Below, piece after piece: positions 1-11,563 of a stretch of 20,212 bases of DNA. The stretch is taken from positions 1-20,212 of the forward strand of contig QCTA01000012.1 of assembly GCA_003211335.1 (NCBI GenBank), given 5' to 3'. The stretch's first letter is position 1. The number at the start of each line of letters is the position of its first letter. The position numbers were made by a program, and so were the translations under genes. The stretch is from Prochlorococcus sp. AG-670-O11. Lineage in GTDB: Bacteria; Cyanobacteriota; Cyanobacteriia; PCC-6307; Cyanobiaceae. The notes beneath the pieces are model-generated. The model did not search any database, was not told the origin of the DNA, and saw nothing but the letters and a program-made list of their open reading frames with translations.

Positions 1-1116
1 CCAATATATCTTTTCCCATCATTCTCAAAAGTAATCTACGAACCTCTAGGTTGTGTCCTGATTTTAGGGCCATATAATTATCCTTTATTGTATCTCTTAA
101 AGCCACTCGTAAATATTTTTTCTTCGGGAAATACTGCTGTAATAAAACCATCAGAGAAATGTTCTTCTACATCTAAACTAATCAAAAAATTAACTGATAA
201 ATATTTCCAAAAAGATATTTTGTTAACTATTGAGGGGGATTATAAAGAGTCAATAAAACTGGTAGAACAAAATTTCGATCATATTTTTTTTACAGGAAGT
301 ACTGAAACGGGAAAATCTATTATGAAATCAGCTTCAACAAACTTAACCCCATTAACTTTGGAACTTAGTGGAACAAATCCAGTAATTATTTTCAAAAATG
401 CAAATTTAGAAATTGCAGCAAAAAGAATTGTATGGGGCAAATTTTTCAATTCAGGCCAATCATGTATGGCGCCTAATCATATATTTGTAGAGAAAGAAAT
501 TGAAAATCAATTAGTTAAAGAGTTAAAGAAATTTATCACTATTTTTTATGGAGAAGATCCAATAATCTCAAAAAACTTATCTAAATTGCAAAAAAAACAA
601 TTTTCCATAACTTCAGAACTTCTCAAAAGATATAAAAAAGAGAAACGTATTTTATTCGGAGGAAATTGCAGTAAAAAAAGAATGAAAATATCACCCACTA
701 TTTTAAAAGTGAAATTACAAGATAAAAATATTATTCAAAAAGAATTATTTAGTTCCCTTCTTCCAATTATTGGAATTGACAATAAAGATTCGGCATTAAA
801 AAAAATTAATCAATCTTCAAAGCCCTTAGCAATATATATTTTTGGAGGAAATAAAAAAATCCATGATCATATTTCTAAAGTTACAAGCTCTGGCACTGTT
901 TGTATTAACGATGTTATGTTGCCTGTACTTATTCCAAATTTGCCATTTGGAGGGGTTGGAGAAAGTGGAATGGGTAAATTTCATGGAGAGGAAGGATTTA
1001 AGAACTTTTCAAATCAAAAATCCATAACTTATAAAAGCTTTTTATTTGATTTAGATTTTAGATACCCTCCTTATAAGAAAGTAATGAAAATTATAAAATT
1101 TATTTTTAAGATTTAA
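1..1116 (+). CDS. Aldehyde dehydrogenase, ALDH3-like, 5' end outside window
   Basis: This enzyme oxidises an aldehyde to a carboxylic acid with NAD(P)+. The reading frame is open from base 1, so the N-terminus lies off the window; 371 codons remain of a family usually near 450-460. Visible motifs are EPLGCVLILGPYNYP at the start, the cofactor-site FTGSTETG, the LELSG segment with the general-base Glu (codon 361-363), and FNSGQSC with the catalytic Cys (codon 463-465). NLPFGGVGESGMG and a RYPPYKK-type tail follow. This set of motifs resembles class 3 (fatty/medium-chain) aldehyde dehydrogenases, including a basic, hydrophobic C-terminus that could touch a membrane. A role in detoxifying or recycling fatty aldehydes is inference; the substrate cannot be read from the sequence. 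Both catalytic residues are intact, so I see no sign of decay. Confidence 0.93.
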   Translation, partial: PIYLFPSFSKVIYEPLGCVLILGPYNYPLLYLLKPLVNIFSSGNTAVIKPSEKCSSTSKLIKKLTDKYFQKDILLTIEGDYKESIKLVEQNFDHIFFTGSTETGKSIMKSASTNLTPLTLELSGTNPVIIFKNANLEIAAKRIVWGKFFNSGQSCMAPNHIFVEKEIENQLVKELKKFITIFYGEDPIISKNLSKLQKKQFSITSELLKRYKKEKRILFGGNCSKKRMKISPTILKVKLQDKNIIQKELFSSLLPIIGIDNKDSALKKINQSSKPLAIYIFGGNKKIHDHISKVTSSGTVCINDVMLPVLIPNLPFGGVGESGMGKFHGEEGFKNFSNQKSITYKSFLFDLDFRYPPYKKVMKIIKFIFKI

Positions 1117-1188
1117 ATTAATTAATTTGGTTTCAAAAGTCTAGCGATTTTAAATACAGAGATTATCTTTAAGAAAATAGATAAATTA

Positions 1189-1950
1189 ATGAAATTAACG
1201 TTTATTTTATTTGCCTTCATTATTAATTTTTTCAATCCTAATTTTATAAAGGCTGAAGAAATTATTGATTCATCAAATAATCAAATTAAAAATACTAAGA
1301 AGGTAAAATCAACTAATAATGAAATATCAGACTCTAAAAAAATTCATATCGTACAAGTGGGCGATACGATTACAAGTATCTCAAATCTTTATTCAATAAA
1401 AAAAGATTTCATTATTAAATTAAATAATTTGAAAGATAAAAATTATATATATGTAGGACAGAATCTAAAAATTTCTGAGCCTAGTCAAGAAAATAAAAAT
1501 AATGATGATAAAAAGTATAACTATCATATCGTCCAAAAAGGTGAGACTCTTACAGAAATCTCTACTACATATAGTTTAAACTTTAAAGAACTTATTGAAA
1601 TTAACAATCTCAAGAATCCAGATTCATTGGAAGTTGGTTCGAAATTATTTTTGAGAAAAAAGAATATGGATAATCAAAAAGTTGCTACTTTAATTAAAGA
1701 AGAAAAGATTAATCAATTTATAAGTAAAGAGAGTAAAAAATATGGTCCTTTAACAACTCAGCAAACTGCGTTAGAAGAAATAAGTGGCAGAAAAATTTTG
1801 AACGCTCTAAATCAAAATAATAAAAAAGTTATTATCTCAATAAAGTGTACAACAAAAGATTTAGATGTAAGAATTCCTGGAAGAAAATGGAGAGGTTGGA
1901 TTCCCGCTAAAGAAGAATTTGAAAAAAATCTAATAAATGATTTCTGTTAA
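1189..1950 (+). CDS. Secreted protein with two LysM domains
   Basis: This 253-residue protein probably binds peptidoglycan in the periplasm. It starts with a signal peptide (MKLTFILFAFIINFF..., likely cleaved after residues 20-22, IKA). A polar linker rich in Asn and Lys follows, then two LysM repeats at about residues 52-95 (HIVQVGDTITSIS) and 112-155 (YHIVQKGETLTEIS). Each ends in the usual VGQNLKI or VGSKLFL strand. Residues 165-253 form a charged C-terminal region with GRKILNAL and IPGRKWRGWIP segments and two Cys (220 and the last residue 253); I do not recognise it. No peptidase, amidase or lytic transglycosylase motif is visible. It lies 72 bp after the aldehyde dehydrogenase and 80 bp before psaE on the same strand, but nothing ties it functionally to either. 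The start is supported by the signal peptide directly after it. Confidence 0.85.
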   Translation: MKLTFILFAFIINFFNPNFIKAEEIIDSSNNQIKNTKKVKSTNNEISDSKKIHIVQVGDTITSISNLYSIKKDFIIKLNNLKDKNYIYVGQNLKISEPSQENKNNDDKKYNYHIVQKGETLTEISTTYSLNFKELIEINNLKNPDSLEVGSKLFLRKKNMDNQKVATLIKEEKINQFISKESKKYGPLTTQQTALEEISGRKILNALNQNNKKVIISIKCTTKDLDVRIPGRKWRGWIPAKEEFEKNLINDFC

Positions 1951-2030
1951 TAGTTTTGATTAATATCTGTGAATAATTTTTCTTTAGATATCCCTTTTGA
2001 GGTATTGTTTTACTAGTTAAATTTAAATTA

Positions 2031-2240
2031 ATGACAATTTCAAGAGGAGATCTTGTAAGAGTTAAGAGACCAGAGTCATACTGGTACAATGAAATTGGCA
2101 AAGTTGCTTCTGTCGATACAACCGGAATCAAGTATAACTGTGTAGTCAGATTCGAAAAAGTGAATTATGCAGGAATAAGTGGAACTGAAGGAGGAGCAAA
2201 TACTAATAATTTTGCAGAAAGCGAATTAGAGAAAGCGTAG
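2031..2240 (+). CDS. psaE: Photosystem I reaction centre subunit IV (PsaE)
   Basis: PsaE is a small SH3-like extrinsic subunit on the stromal (cytoplasmic) face of photosystem I. There it helps dock ferredoxin and supports cyclic electron flow. The 69-residue product matches the family throughout: it begins [18 protein letters not shown], continues [10 protein letters not shown] and [12 protein letters not shown], and ends [11 protein letters not shown]. It has no signal peptide or membrane span, as expected. Length and start fit the family. The mutM reading frame begins 4 bp after the psaE stop, so the two are probably on one transcript. I could not identify a convincing promoter in the 80-bp gap upstream. 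Confidence 0.97.
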   Translation: MTISRGDLVRVKRPESYWYNEIGKVASVDTTGIKYNCVVRFEKVNYAGISGTEGGANTNNFAESELEKA

Positions 2241-2244
2241 AGAT

Positions 2245-3123
2245 TTGCCTGAGTTACCAGAAGTTGAGACTGTTAGAAGAGGTTTAGAACAAAAACTCAA
2301 AAATTTTATTATCAAAAGAGTTGAAATCTGTAGAGAGTCAACTATTGCTTATCCACTCAATAAACAAGCCTTTATTGAAGGTCTTCAAAACTCACTTATA
2401 TATAAATGGGATAGAAGAGGAAAATATTTAATCGCTGAACTAAAAAAAACTCAACGTAATAATATTCATGCAAATCAAATAACATATTTAAATAACGGAG
2501 TTCTGGTTGTTCATCTAAGAATGACTGGTTATTTCACGTTTAATAGTGCTGTTACCAACTCTTGTAAACATACGAGAATAAGGCTTTTTGATGACAACAA
2601 TAATGAGCTTAGATATATTGATGTAAGGAGTTTTGGTCGAATGTGGTGGGTTAAAGATGGCTTATCACCAAATAACATTATTAAAGGATTAGGATCATTA
2701 GGACCTGAACCATTTTCTCATAATTTTAATATCAGCTATCTGACACAAATAATTTCTAAAAAAACAAGATCTATAAAATCTATTTTATTAGATCAAACAA
2801 TTGTAGCTGGTATAGGTAATATATATGCAGATGAAAGTCTTTACTTGGCAGGTATATCTCCTTTTAGAGAGGCTAAAACAATAAAAAAAAATGAATTAAA
2901 AAAACTCAAAATTGCAATCGTCGACGTTTTAAAAAAAAGTATTGGTGTTGGCGGAACTACCTTTAGTGACTTTAGAGACTTAGAAGGAGAAAATGGCAAT
3001 TTTGGATTACAAACAAATGTTTATAGAAGAACTGGCATGGAATGTCGTAAATGCAAAAATTTAATTGAGAGGCAAAAGATATCAGGAAGAAGTACACATT
3101 GGTGTCGTAAATGTCAGAAATAA
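2245..3123 (+). CDS. mutM: Formamidopyrimidine-DNA glycosylase (MutM/Fpg), TTG start
   Basis: MutM removes oxidised purines, mainly 8-oxoguanine, from DNA and cleaves the strand by beta/delta elimination. The start is TTG: the family needs mature Pro at the N-terminus, and only this codon gives (M)[13 protein letters not shown]. Pro2 is the Schiff-base nucleophile, Glu3 is present, and Lys60 in RRGKYL is the second conserved catalytic residue. The helix-two-turn-helix region lies around residues 180-220 ([17 protein letters not shown]). The C-terminal zinc finger has Cys267, Cys270, Cys287 and Cys290, with Arg282 in SGRSTHWC. Its 292 residues are slightly more than the E. coli enzyme because of a small insert near residues 68-80. 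The gene follows psaE by 4 bp and ends at a hairpin shared with the convergent rRNA operon. Repair of photo-oxidative damage is a natural role but is inference. Confidence 0.97.
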   Translation: MPELPEVETVRRGLEQKLKNFIIKRVEICRESTIAYPLNKQAFIEGLQNSLIYKWDRRGKYLIAELKKTQRNNIHANQITYLNNGVLVVHLRMTGYFTFNSAVTNSCKHTRIRLFDDNNNELRYIDVRSFGRMWWVKDGLSPNNIIKGLGSLGPEPFSHNFNISYLTQIISKKTRSIKSILLDQTIVAGIGNIYADESLYLAGISPFREAKTIKKNELKKLKIAIVDVLKKSIGVGGTTFSDFRDLEGENGNFGLQTNVYRRTGMECRKCKNLIERQKISGRSTHWCRKCQK

Positions 3124-3126
3124 AAA

Positions 3127-3166
3127 ATGGGCTACTTTAAAAAAGTAACCCATTTAAAATATTTTT
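3127..3166. terminator. Bidirectional hairpin terminator between mutM and the rRNA operon
   Basis: The arms 3127-3138 and 3142-3153 form a 12-bp stem (ATGGGCTACTTT and AAAGTAACCCAT, one C/A mismatch) around a 3-base loop. On the minus strand the stem is followed by a run of T after CCCA, a classical intrinsic terminator for the rRNA operon just past 5S. On the plus strand an AT-rich, partly T-rich tail follows the mutM stop. One hairpin therefore probably serves both convergent units. Confidence 0.8.
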
Positions 3167-3284
3167 ACCTGGCATTGAGCTATTTTCTCAAGGGGCTACC
3201 CCCTAAATATTTTCGCCGCTGATGCGTTTCACAACCGAGTTCGAGATGGATCGGAGTGGGTCCACATCGCCATGAACACCAGGA
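3167..3284 (-). rRNA. rrf: 5S ribosomal RNA
   Basis: On the minus strand the sequence starts TCCTGGTGTTCATGGCG and ends near CTCAATGCCAGG, so the two ends pair as the terminal helix of 5S rRNA. The internal CCACTCCGATCCATCTCGAA and GTGAAACGCATCAGCGGCGA blocks are typical. Length is about 118 nt. It is the last gene of the operon, about 65 bp after 23S and directly before the terminator. Ends are estimated to within a few bases. Confidence 0.96.
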
Positions 3285-3290
3285 TAGTGT

Positions 3291-3336
3291 GAACCTTGAG
3301 AACTGCATAGAAAATTATGTAAAATAAAGACAATAA
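3291..3336 (-). other. 3' arm of the 23S rRNA processing stem
   Basis: Bases 3291-3310 are complementary to 6331-6350 at 19 of 20 positions (single mismatch 3300/6341). Bases 3327-3336 pair with 6311-6320 without mismatch. The two arms bracket the 23S gene, so in the transcript they would close it into a long stem. That is the standard RNase III-type substrate for releasing pre-23S. The arm also occupies most of the 23S-5S spacer. Confidence 0.75.
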
Positions 3337-3349
3337 ATTAAGTTTATTT

Positions 3350-6223
<2,874 letters not shown>

Positions 6224-6310
6224 AATAACTTCAAATATTGAAGCATCAGCTTAATAGAATTGTTATTTAATGCATTCGCACAAATAATAAATCTGCATCA
6301 TTAAAGATGC

Positions 6311-6350
6311 TTATTGTCTTCAAAAATAATCTATGCAGTTGTCAAGGTTC
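6311..6350 (-). other. 5' arm of the 23S rRNA processing stem
   Basis: This is the partner of 3291-3336: bases 6331-6350 and 6311-6320 are complementary to 3291-3310 and 3327-3336. It lies in the tRNA-Ala to 23S spacer. The rest of that spacer (6224-6310 and 6351-6489) is AT-rich. It has a small inverted repeat at 6457-6462/6474-6479 (CCTCTT/AAGAGG) and no recognisable gene. Confidence 0.75.
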
Positions 6351-6489
6351 TCTGAAAACAATGAATAATAATTCAGTGAGTCCAGCATCTTATTTATTAA
6401 ATAAAATAGGAAGCTAGATTCGATCAGAGCTATAGGACACGACTCAAAACAATTTCCCTCTTTAAAAATATGTAAGAGGTGGTATTCAG

Positions 6490-6562
6490 TGGAGGTAAGC
6501 GGACTCGAACCGCTGACATCCTGCTTGCAAAGCAGGCGCTCTACCAACTGAGCTATACCCCC
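6490..6562 (-). tRNA. tRNA-Ala (anticodon UGC)
   Basis: The minus strand reads GGGGGTATAGCTCAGTTGGT at the 5' end and TACCTCC plus discriminator A at the 3' end, giving a 7-bp acceptor stem. The anticodon stem CCTGC/GCAGG holds the loop TTTGCAA with anticodon TGC (6527-6529 on the plus strand). It has 73 nt and no encoded CCA. It is one of the two tRNAs in the 16S-23S spacer, the usual cyanobacterial arrangement. Confidence 0.98.
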
Positions 6563-6574
6563 AACATAGAGATA

Positions 6575-6648
<74 letters not shown>

Positions 6649-6710
6649 AGGAAAAAGTGATGGGTGTGACCTAGAAAAAACTTAGGAAATGAAATTCTTA
6701 AAAATTAAGA

Positions 6711-6762
6711 ATCTGAGATACCGATCGACCTAAGGTGACAAAATTAATATTTACATTTTGTT
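6711..6762 (-). other. 3' arm of a putative 16S rRNA processing stem
   Basis: Two blocks just past the 16S 3' end have complements in the leader: 6711-6719 (ATCTGAGAT) with 8409-8417, and 6755-6762 (ATTTTGTT) with 8308-8315. They are in the correct nested order to bracket 16S, though the sequence between the blocks matches only loosely. A small local hairpin, 6694-6700/6706-6712, lies beside it in the 16S to tRNA-Ile spacer. Confidence 0.5.
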
Positions 6763-6771
6763 GTCTCCCTG

Positions 6772-8256
<1,485 letters not shown>

Positions 8257-8307
8257 GTTCAAATCCTTTTGTAGAAAAAATCTACTCAATATGAATTGCA
8301 TTCTCCA

Positions 8308-8417
8308 AACAAAATAAGATTGACTTAAGTTATTTAGGTTCCGCCTCCTTAGATAACTAAGGATTACTTTGAGTGCACATTAAAAATATTTCAAAGTGAC
8401 TTTCCAAGATCTCAGAT
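8308..8417 (-). other. 5' arm of a putative 16S rRNA processing stem
   Basis: Blocks 8308-8315 (AACAAAAT) and 8409-8417 (ATCTCAGAT) pair with 6755-6762 and 6711-6719 on the other side of 16S. Between them lies the hairpin 8347-8362, seven base pairs if the flanking T-A is counted. The structure could act in processing or in antitermination of the leader; the sequence alone does not decide. Confidence 0.5.
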
Positions 8418-8695
8418 CCGTTGGTTTTCAAAAGACTAAAAGTTAGCAATTGAAAACAATTTATATATTCTTGACGGGACCTCACACCTTTATTGCAAAT
8501 ACATCTCAAAATTACCAAACCTAAATTTGATAAAGTCTTGACGCAATAAAAGCATCAGTTCCTAAGTTTTAAATTTTCTAGGTGCAGAGTTAAACCACAA
8601 GTGTATAACCCATTTTGAAGGTAAAAACCTTCTACTGGCTGAAAATACTGACCGAAATCAAATCTCCAAAAAATTTATACAATTACCAAAAATTA

Positions 8696-8780
8696 GATTT
8701 AAAGTAATTGCTTGAATAATGCAAAAAAAAATAATTTTGCCCAGAAGAAAATACTAAACCATTCGACTGTAATTATGCAA
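8696..8780 (-). promoter_or_regulatory. Candidate tandem promoters for the rRNA operon
   Basis: On the minus strand two TTGCAT hexamers are spaced from A/T-rich -10-like hexamers. TTGCAT at 8780-8775 lies 18 bp before TAGTAT at 8756-8751. TTGCAT at 8724-8719 lies 17 bp before TAAATC at 8701-8696. Either would give a leader of roughly 440-490 nt. In such AT-rich DNA these matches are weak evidence. On the plus strand TTCGAC (8762-8767), 18 bp before TATACA (8786-8791), is a comparable candidate for the invertase gene. Confidence 0.25.
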
Positions 8781-8866
8781 CCTTTTATACAAAATTTTTT
8801 TATAAATTTTTATTTTGTTAAAAGTCTACTTAAAGAACTAGGCTTAAATAAAGGGATTCATTAGAA

Positions 8867-10306
8867 ATGGCAGAAAGATTTAGTCAAAAAAATTTAAGAG
8901 TTCGTCCTAGTTCAGATGAAGACAAAATTGTAACAAATGCAAAAAAGCACTTTGAGAAGACCTTAGTTGAAATATCTGGTGAGTTAGTTGGCAGTGTTGC
9001 GGCACTAGAACACCCTACAAAAAACCTCAAATTAAATTATGGTGAAATTTTTCTTAGAGATAATGTTCCAGTGATGATTTATCTCATTACACAAAAAAGG
9101 TATGATATTGTAAAAAAGTTTTTAAAAGTATGCCTTGAGCTACAAAGCACTAATTATCAAACACGCGGGGTATTTCCTACCAGTTTTGTTGAAGAGAAAG
9201 GAAAATTAATTGGCGACTATGGTCAAAGATCGATAGGAAGAATTACGTCTGCAGATGCAAGTTTGTGGTGGCCAATATTATGCTGGTTTTATGTTAACAA
9301 AAGTGGTGATCATTCTTTTGGTAAAAGTCAAAGTGTGCAGAGAGGGATTCAACTTTTACTAGATTTAGTTTTACATCCAACATTTGAGGGCACACCTGTT
9401 CTTTTTGTTCCAGACTGTGCATTTATGATTGATAGACCAATGGATGTATGGGGCGCACCCTTGGAAGTGGAGGTATTACTTCATGGATGTTTAAAAAGTT
9501 GCATAAACTTAATGGAATTAAGTCGTGAAGACCACGTTAGTAGATTATTAGAGCAAAGACTTATTCTTACCAGTCAATGGGTTGAGGATCTAAGAAGTTT
9601 CCTTTTAAAACATTACTGGGTTACAAGCCAAACAATGCAAATTTTAAGAAGAAGGCCAACAGAACAATACGGAGATGATCAACACTTTAATGAATTTAAT
9701 GTTCAACCTCAAGTAGTACCTTCATGGCTACAGGATTGGTTAGAGAACAGAGGTGGATATTTAATAGGCAATATTAGAACAGGAAGACCTGATTTTAGAT
9801 TTTACAGCTTAGGGAACTCATTAGCATGTATGTTTGGAGTTCTCCCATCTTCAGAACAACGAGCACTTTTTAGACTAGTGCTACACAACAGACAACATCT
9901 TATGGCGCAAATGCCTATGCGAATTTGCCATCCTAATATGGATGTAGAAGAGTGGCAGAATAAAACAGGTTCAGATCCTAAAAACTGGCCTTGGAGTTAT
10001 CATAACGGAGGTCATTGGCCAAGTTTACTTTGGTATTTTGGGGCTTCAGTACTTTTACATCAAAAAAGATTTCCTACTGAAGATGTGATTTTGATGGAAG
10101 AGATGAGATCTTTAGTTGAAGAATCTTATTGGTGTCAACTAAATCAATTACCAAAACAAGAGTGGGCCGAATATTTTGACGGACCTACTGGTACATGGGT
10201 TGGACAACAGTCTAGAACTTATCAAACATGGACAATAGTTGGATTTTTGTTGATGCATCATTTTCTAAGAGAAGATAATAATGACTTAGACATGTTCAAT
10301 CTTTGA
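8867..10306 (+). CDS. Glycoside hydrolase family 100 neutral/alkaline invertase
   Basis: Family 100 invertases hydrolyse sucrose to glucose and fructose in the cytoplasm. This 479-residue protein has no signal peptide and shows the family's (alpha/alpha)6-barrel landmarks. These are YGEIFLRDNVPVMIYL (about 58-73), TSADASLWWPILC (127-139), IDRPMDVWGAPLEV (188-201), YSLGNSLACMFG (313-324), WPWSYHNGGHWPSLLW (374-389) and EWAEYFDG with YQTW near the C-terminus. The acidic residues in IDRPMDVWG and WAEYFDG are plausible catalytic positions, but I have not aligned them to a characterised enzyme. The ATG follows a short AT-rich leader with no clear ribosome binding site. The gene stops 6 bp before the end of the oppositely oriented petD. 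A role in turnover of sucrose or a related compatible solute is inference. Confidence 0.9.
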   Translation: MAERFSQKNLRVRPSSDEDKIVTNAKKHFEKTLVEISGELVGSVAALEHPTKNLKLNYGEIFLRDNVPVMIYLITQKRYDIVKKFLKVCLELQSTNYQTRGVFPTSFVEEKGKLIGDYGQRSIGRITSADASLWWPILCWFYVNKSGDHSFGKSQSVQRGIQLLLDLVLHPTFEGTPVLFVPDCAFMIDRPMDVWGAPLEVEVLLHGCLKSCINLMELSREDHVSRLLEQRLILTSQWVEDLRSFLLKHYWVTSQTMQILRRRPTEQYGDDQHFNEFNVQPQVVPSWLQDWLENRGGYLIGNIRTGRPDFRFYSLGNSLACMFGVLPSSEQRALFRLVLHNRQHLMAQMPMRICHPNMDVEEWQNKTGSDPKNWPWSYHNGGHWPSLLWYFGASVLLHQKRFPTEDVILMEEMRSLVEESYWCQLNQLPKQEWAEYFDGPTGTWVGQQSRTYQTWTIVGFLLMHHFLREDNNDLDMFNL

Positions 10307-10312
10307 AAAGTA

Positions 10313-10795
10313 TTAAAATAAACCTAAAGTAAGAGATTTATCTATAGGTAAGCAAGCACCAATTCCTAAATAGATAGTTAAAAAAGTTCCAAAAAGAAAG
10401 ACTGACATTGCAACAGGTCTTCTAAAAGGATTGGAAAATTTATTTACATTCTCTATAAATGGCAAAATCATTAAGCCTAAGGGTATTAATGTTTGAAGAG
10501 CAATTCCAAGTAACTTATTTGGAACAACCCTCAAAATTTGGAATACAGGATAGAGATACCATTCAGGAAGAATTTCTAAAGGGGTAGCGAATGGATTAGC
10601 TTTGTCTCCCAACATCGCCGGATCTAATACTGCAAGGCCAACTACACAGGCAATAGTTCCAAGTATTACAACTGGGAAAATATATAAAAGATCATTTGGC
10701 CAAGCAGGCTCACCATAATAGTTGTGACCCATGCCTTTAGCTAACTTAGCTCTTAATTTTGGATCAGATAAATCAGGTTTTTTTAAAGTAGACAT
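10313..10795 (-). CDS. petD: Cytochrome b6-f complex subunit IV (PetD)
   Basis: PetD is the 17-kDa membrane subunit of the cytochrome b6f complex. It is equivalent to the C-terminal part of cytochrome b and contributes to the plastoquinol oxidation site in the thylakoid membrane. The 160-residue length is standard. It starts [18 protein letters not shown] and has the PEWY quinol-site motif at residues 77-80. Three membrane segments lie around residues 37-57, 93-115 and 128-150. It follows petB by 42 bp on the same strand, the usual petBD operon. Its 3' end lies 6 bp from the stop of the convergent invertase gene, so the two transcripts probably overlap at their ends. Confidence 0.98.
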   Translation of the reverse strand: MSTLKKPDLSDPKLRAKLAKGMGHNYYGEPAWPNDLLYIFPVVILGTIACVVGLAVLDPAMLGDKANPFATPLEILPEWYLYPVFQILRVVPNKLLGIALQTLIPLGLMILPFIENVNKFSNPFRRPVAMSVFLFGTFLTIYLGIGACLPIDKSLTLGLF

Positions 10796-10837
10796 ATAAA
10801 ATAATTTAGAAGTTTCTATTGTTTAAATTATAAGGGT

Positions 10838-11494
10838 TTATAAAGGCCCTGAAATTCCTTGTTTACGAATCATAAGAAAATGCATAAGCATAAACACCGC
10901 TAGAGACCAAGGTAAAACAAAAGTATGAAGGCTATAAAATCTTGTTAGAGTTGATTGACCCACACTCTCGCCTCCACGAAGGAGTTCAACCATGAAATCA
11001 CCAATTATCGGGATGGCGGCAGGTACACCAGAAACTATCTTAACCGCCCAGTATCCAACTTGGTCCCATGGAAGAGAATAACCTGTAACACCAAATGCAA
11101 CTGTTATTACTGCCATAACAACTCCTGTTACCCAGGTTAATTCTCTTGGCCTTTTGAATCCACCCGTAAGGTAAACCCTAAATACATGAAGAATTAACAT
11201 TAAAACCATCATAGAGGCACTCCATCTATGAACAGATCTAATTAACCAACCAAAACTTACATCAGTCATTAAGTAACTTACAGAATTATAAGCTTGCGTT
11301 ACAGTCGGCTTATAGTAAAAAGTCATTGCAAAACCTGTTGCAAATTGAATTAGGAAGCATACTAAAGTTATGCCTCCTAAACAGTAAAATATATTTACAT
11401 GAGGGGGTACGTACTTGGAAGTTACGTCGTCAGTTATGTCTTGGATTTCAAGCCTCTCTTGAAACCAGTCATAAACAGAAGAAGAATCAGACAT
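10838..11494 (-). CDS. petB: Cytochrome b6 (PetB)
   Basis: PetB is the haem-bearing core of the cytochrome b6f complex, carrying electrons across the thylakoid membrane. I chose the start [18 protein letters not shown] (218 residues), which fits family length; an in-frame ATG 8 codons upstream would add a non-conserved MYQSYFFW. The four b-haem ligands are His89 and His103 (helix [11 protein letters not shown]...LHVFRVY) and His190 and His205 (helix D). Cys38 in NIFYCLGG is the site for covalent haem cn. Four transmembrane helices and the [10 protein letters not shown] loop are present. It is first in petBD and diverges from ctpA across a 69-bp gap. Confidence 0.98.
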   Translation of the reverse strand: MSDSSSVYDWFQERLEIQDITDDVTSKYVPPHVNIFYCLGGITLVCFLIQFATGFAMTFYYKPTVTQAYNSVSYLMTDVSFGWLIRSVHRWSASMMVLMLILHVFRVYLTGGFKRPRELTWVTGVVMAVITVAFGVTGYSLPWDQVGYWAVKIVSGVPAAIPIIGDFMVELLRGGESVGQSTLTRFYSLHTFVLPWSLAVFMLMHFLMIRKQGISGPL

Positions 11495-11545
11495 CCAAAA
11501 AAAATAGCTTTGATACAAAAAGCTTACTTAAAATTTACTTACTTG

Positions 11546-11555
11546 GTGTTAACAC
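11546..11555. promoter_or_regulatory. 10-bp palindrome in the petB/ctpA divergent gap
   Basis: GTGTTAACAC is a perfect palindrome 8 bp before the ctpA start and about 50 bp before petB. Beside it, AGCTTT (11506-11511) and AAAGCT (11519-11524) form an inverted repeat with a 7-base loop. Their position between two divergent photosynthesis genes suits an operator or overlapping promoter elements, but no regulator is known to me for it and chance is possible. Confidence 0.25.
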
Positions 11556-11563
11556 TTAACCCA

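Larger units (their letters stand above)
8257..8866. other. Intergenic region: rRNA operon leader and divergent promoter zone
   Basis: These 610 bp contain no convincing protein gene; the longest ATG-started frames I followed are under about 15 codons. The region separates the leftward rRNA operon from the rightward invertase gene. It holds the 5' processing arm of 16S (8308-8417) and a perfect hairpin at 8347-8352/8357-8362 (CCTTAG-ATAA-CTAAGG). A second hairpin lies at 8617-8622/8627-8632 (GAAGGT-AAAA-ACCTTC). TCTTGACG occurs twice (8469-8476, 8536-8543), with TTTATTGC at 8489-8496 inverted to GCAATAAA at 8543-8550. Candidate promoters lie at 8696-8780. Most of it is probably transcribed as rRNA leader. 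Confidence 0.7.

Noticed and set aside
1907..2131. 74-codon minus-strand frame across the LysM end and psaE start
   Set aside because: It overlaps two supported genes in antisense and shows no motif.
11495..11518. Upstream petB start adding eight residues
   Set aside because: The extra MYQSYFFW is not family-like; the internal ATG at 11494 gives the standard cytochrome b6 N-terminus.
11399..11563. Upstream extension of ctpA from an ATG at 11399
   Set aside because: It would run antisense into petB and put a non-conserved basic stretch ahead of the signal peptide. The ATG at 11564 gives a normal signal sequence.
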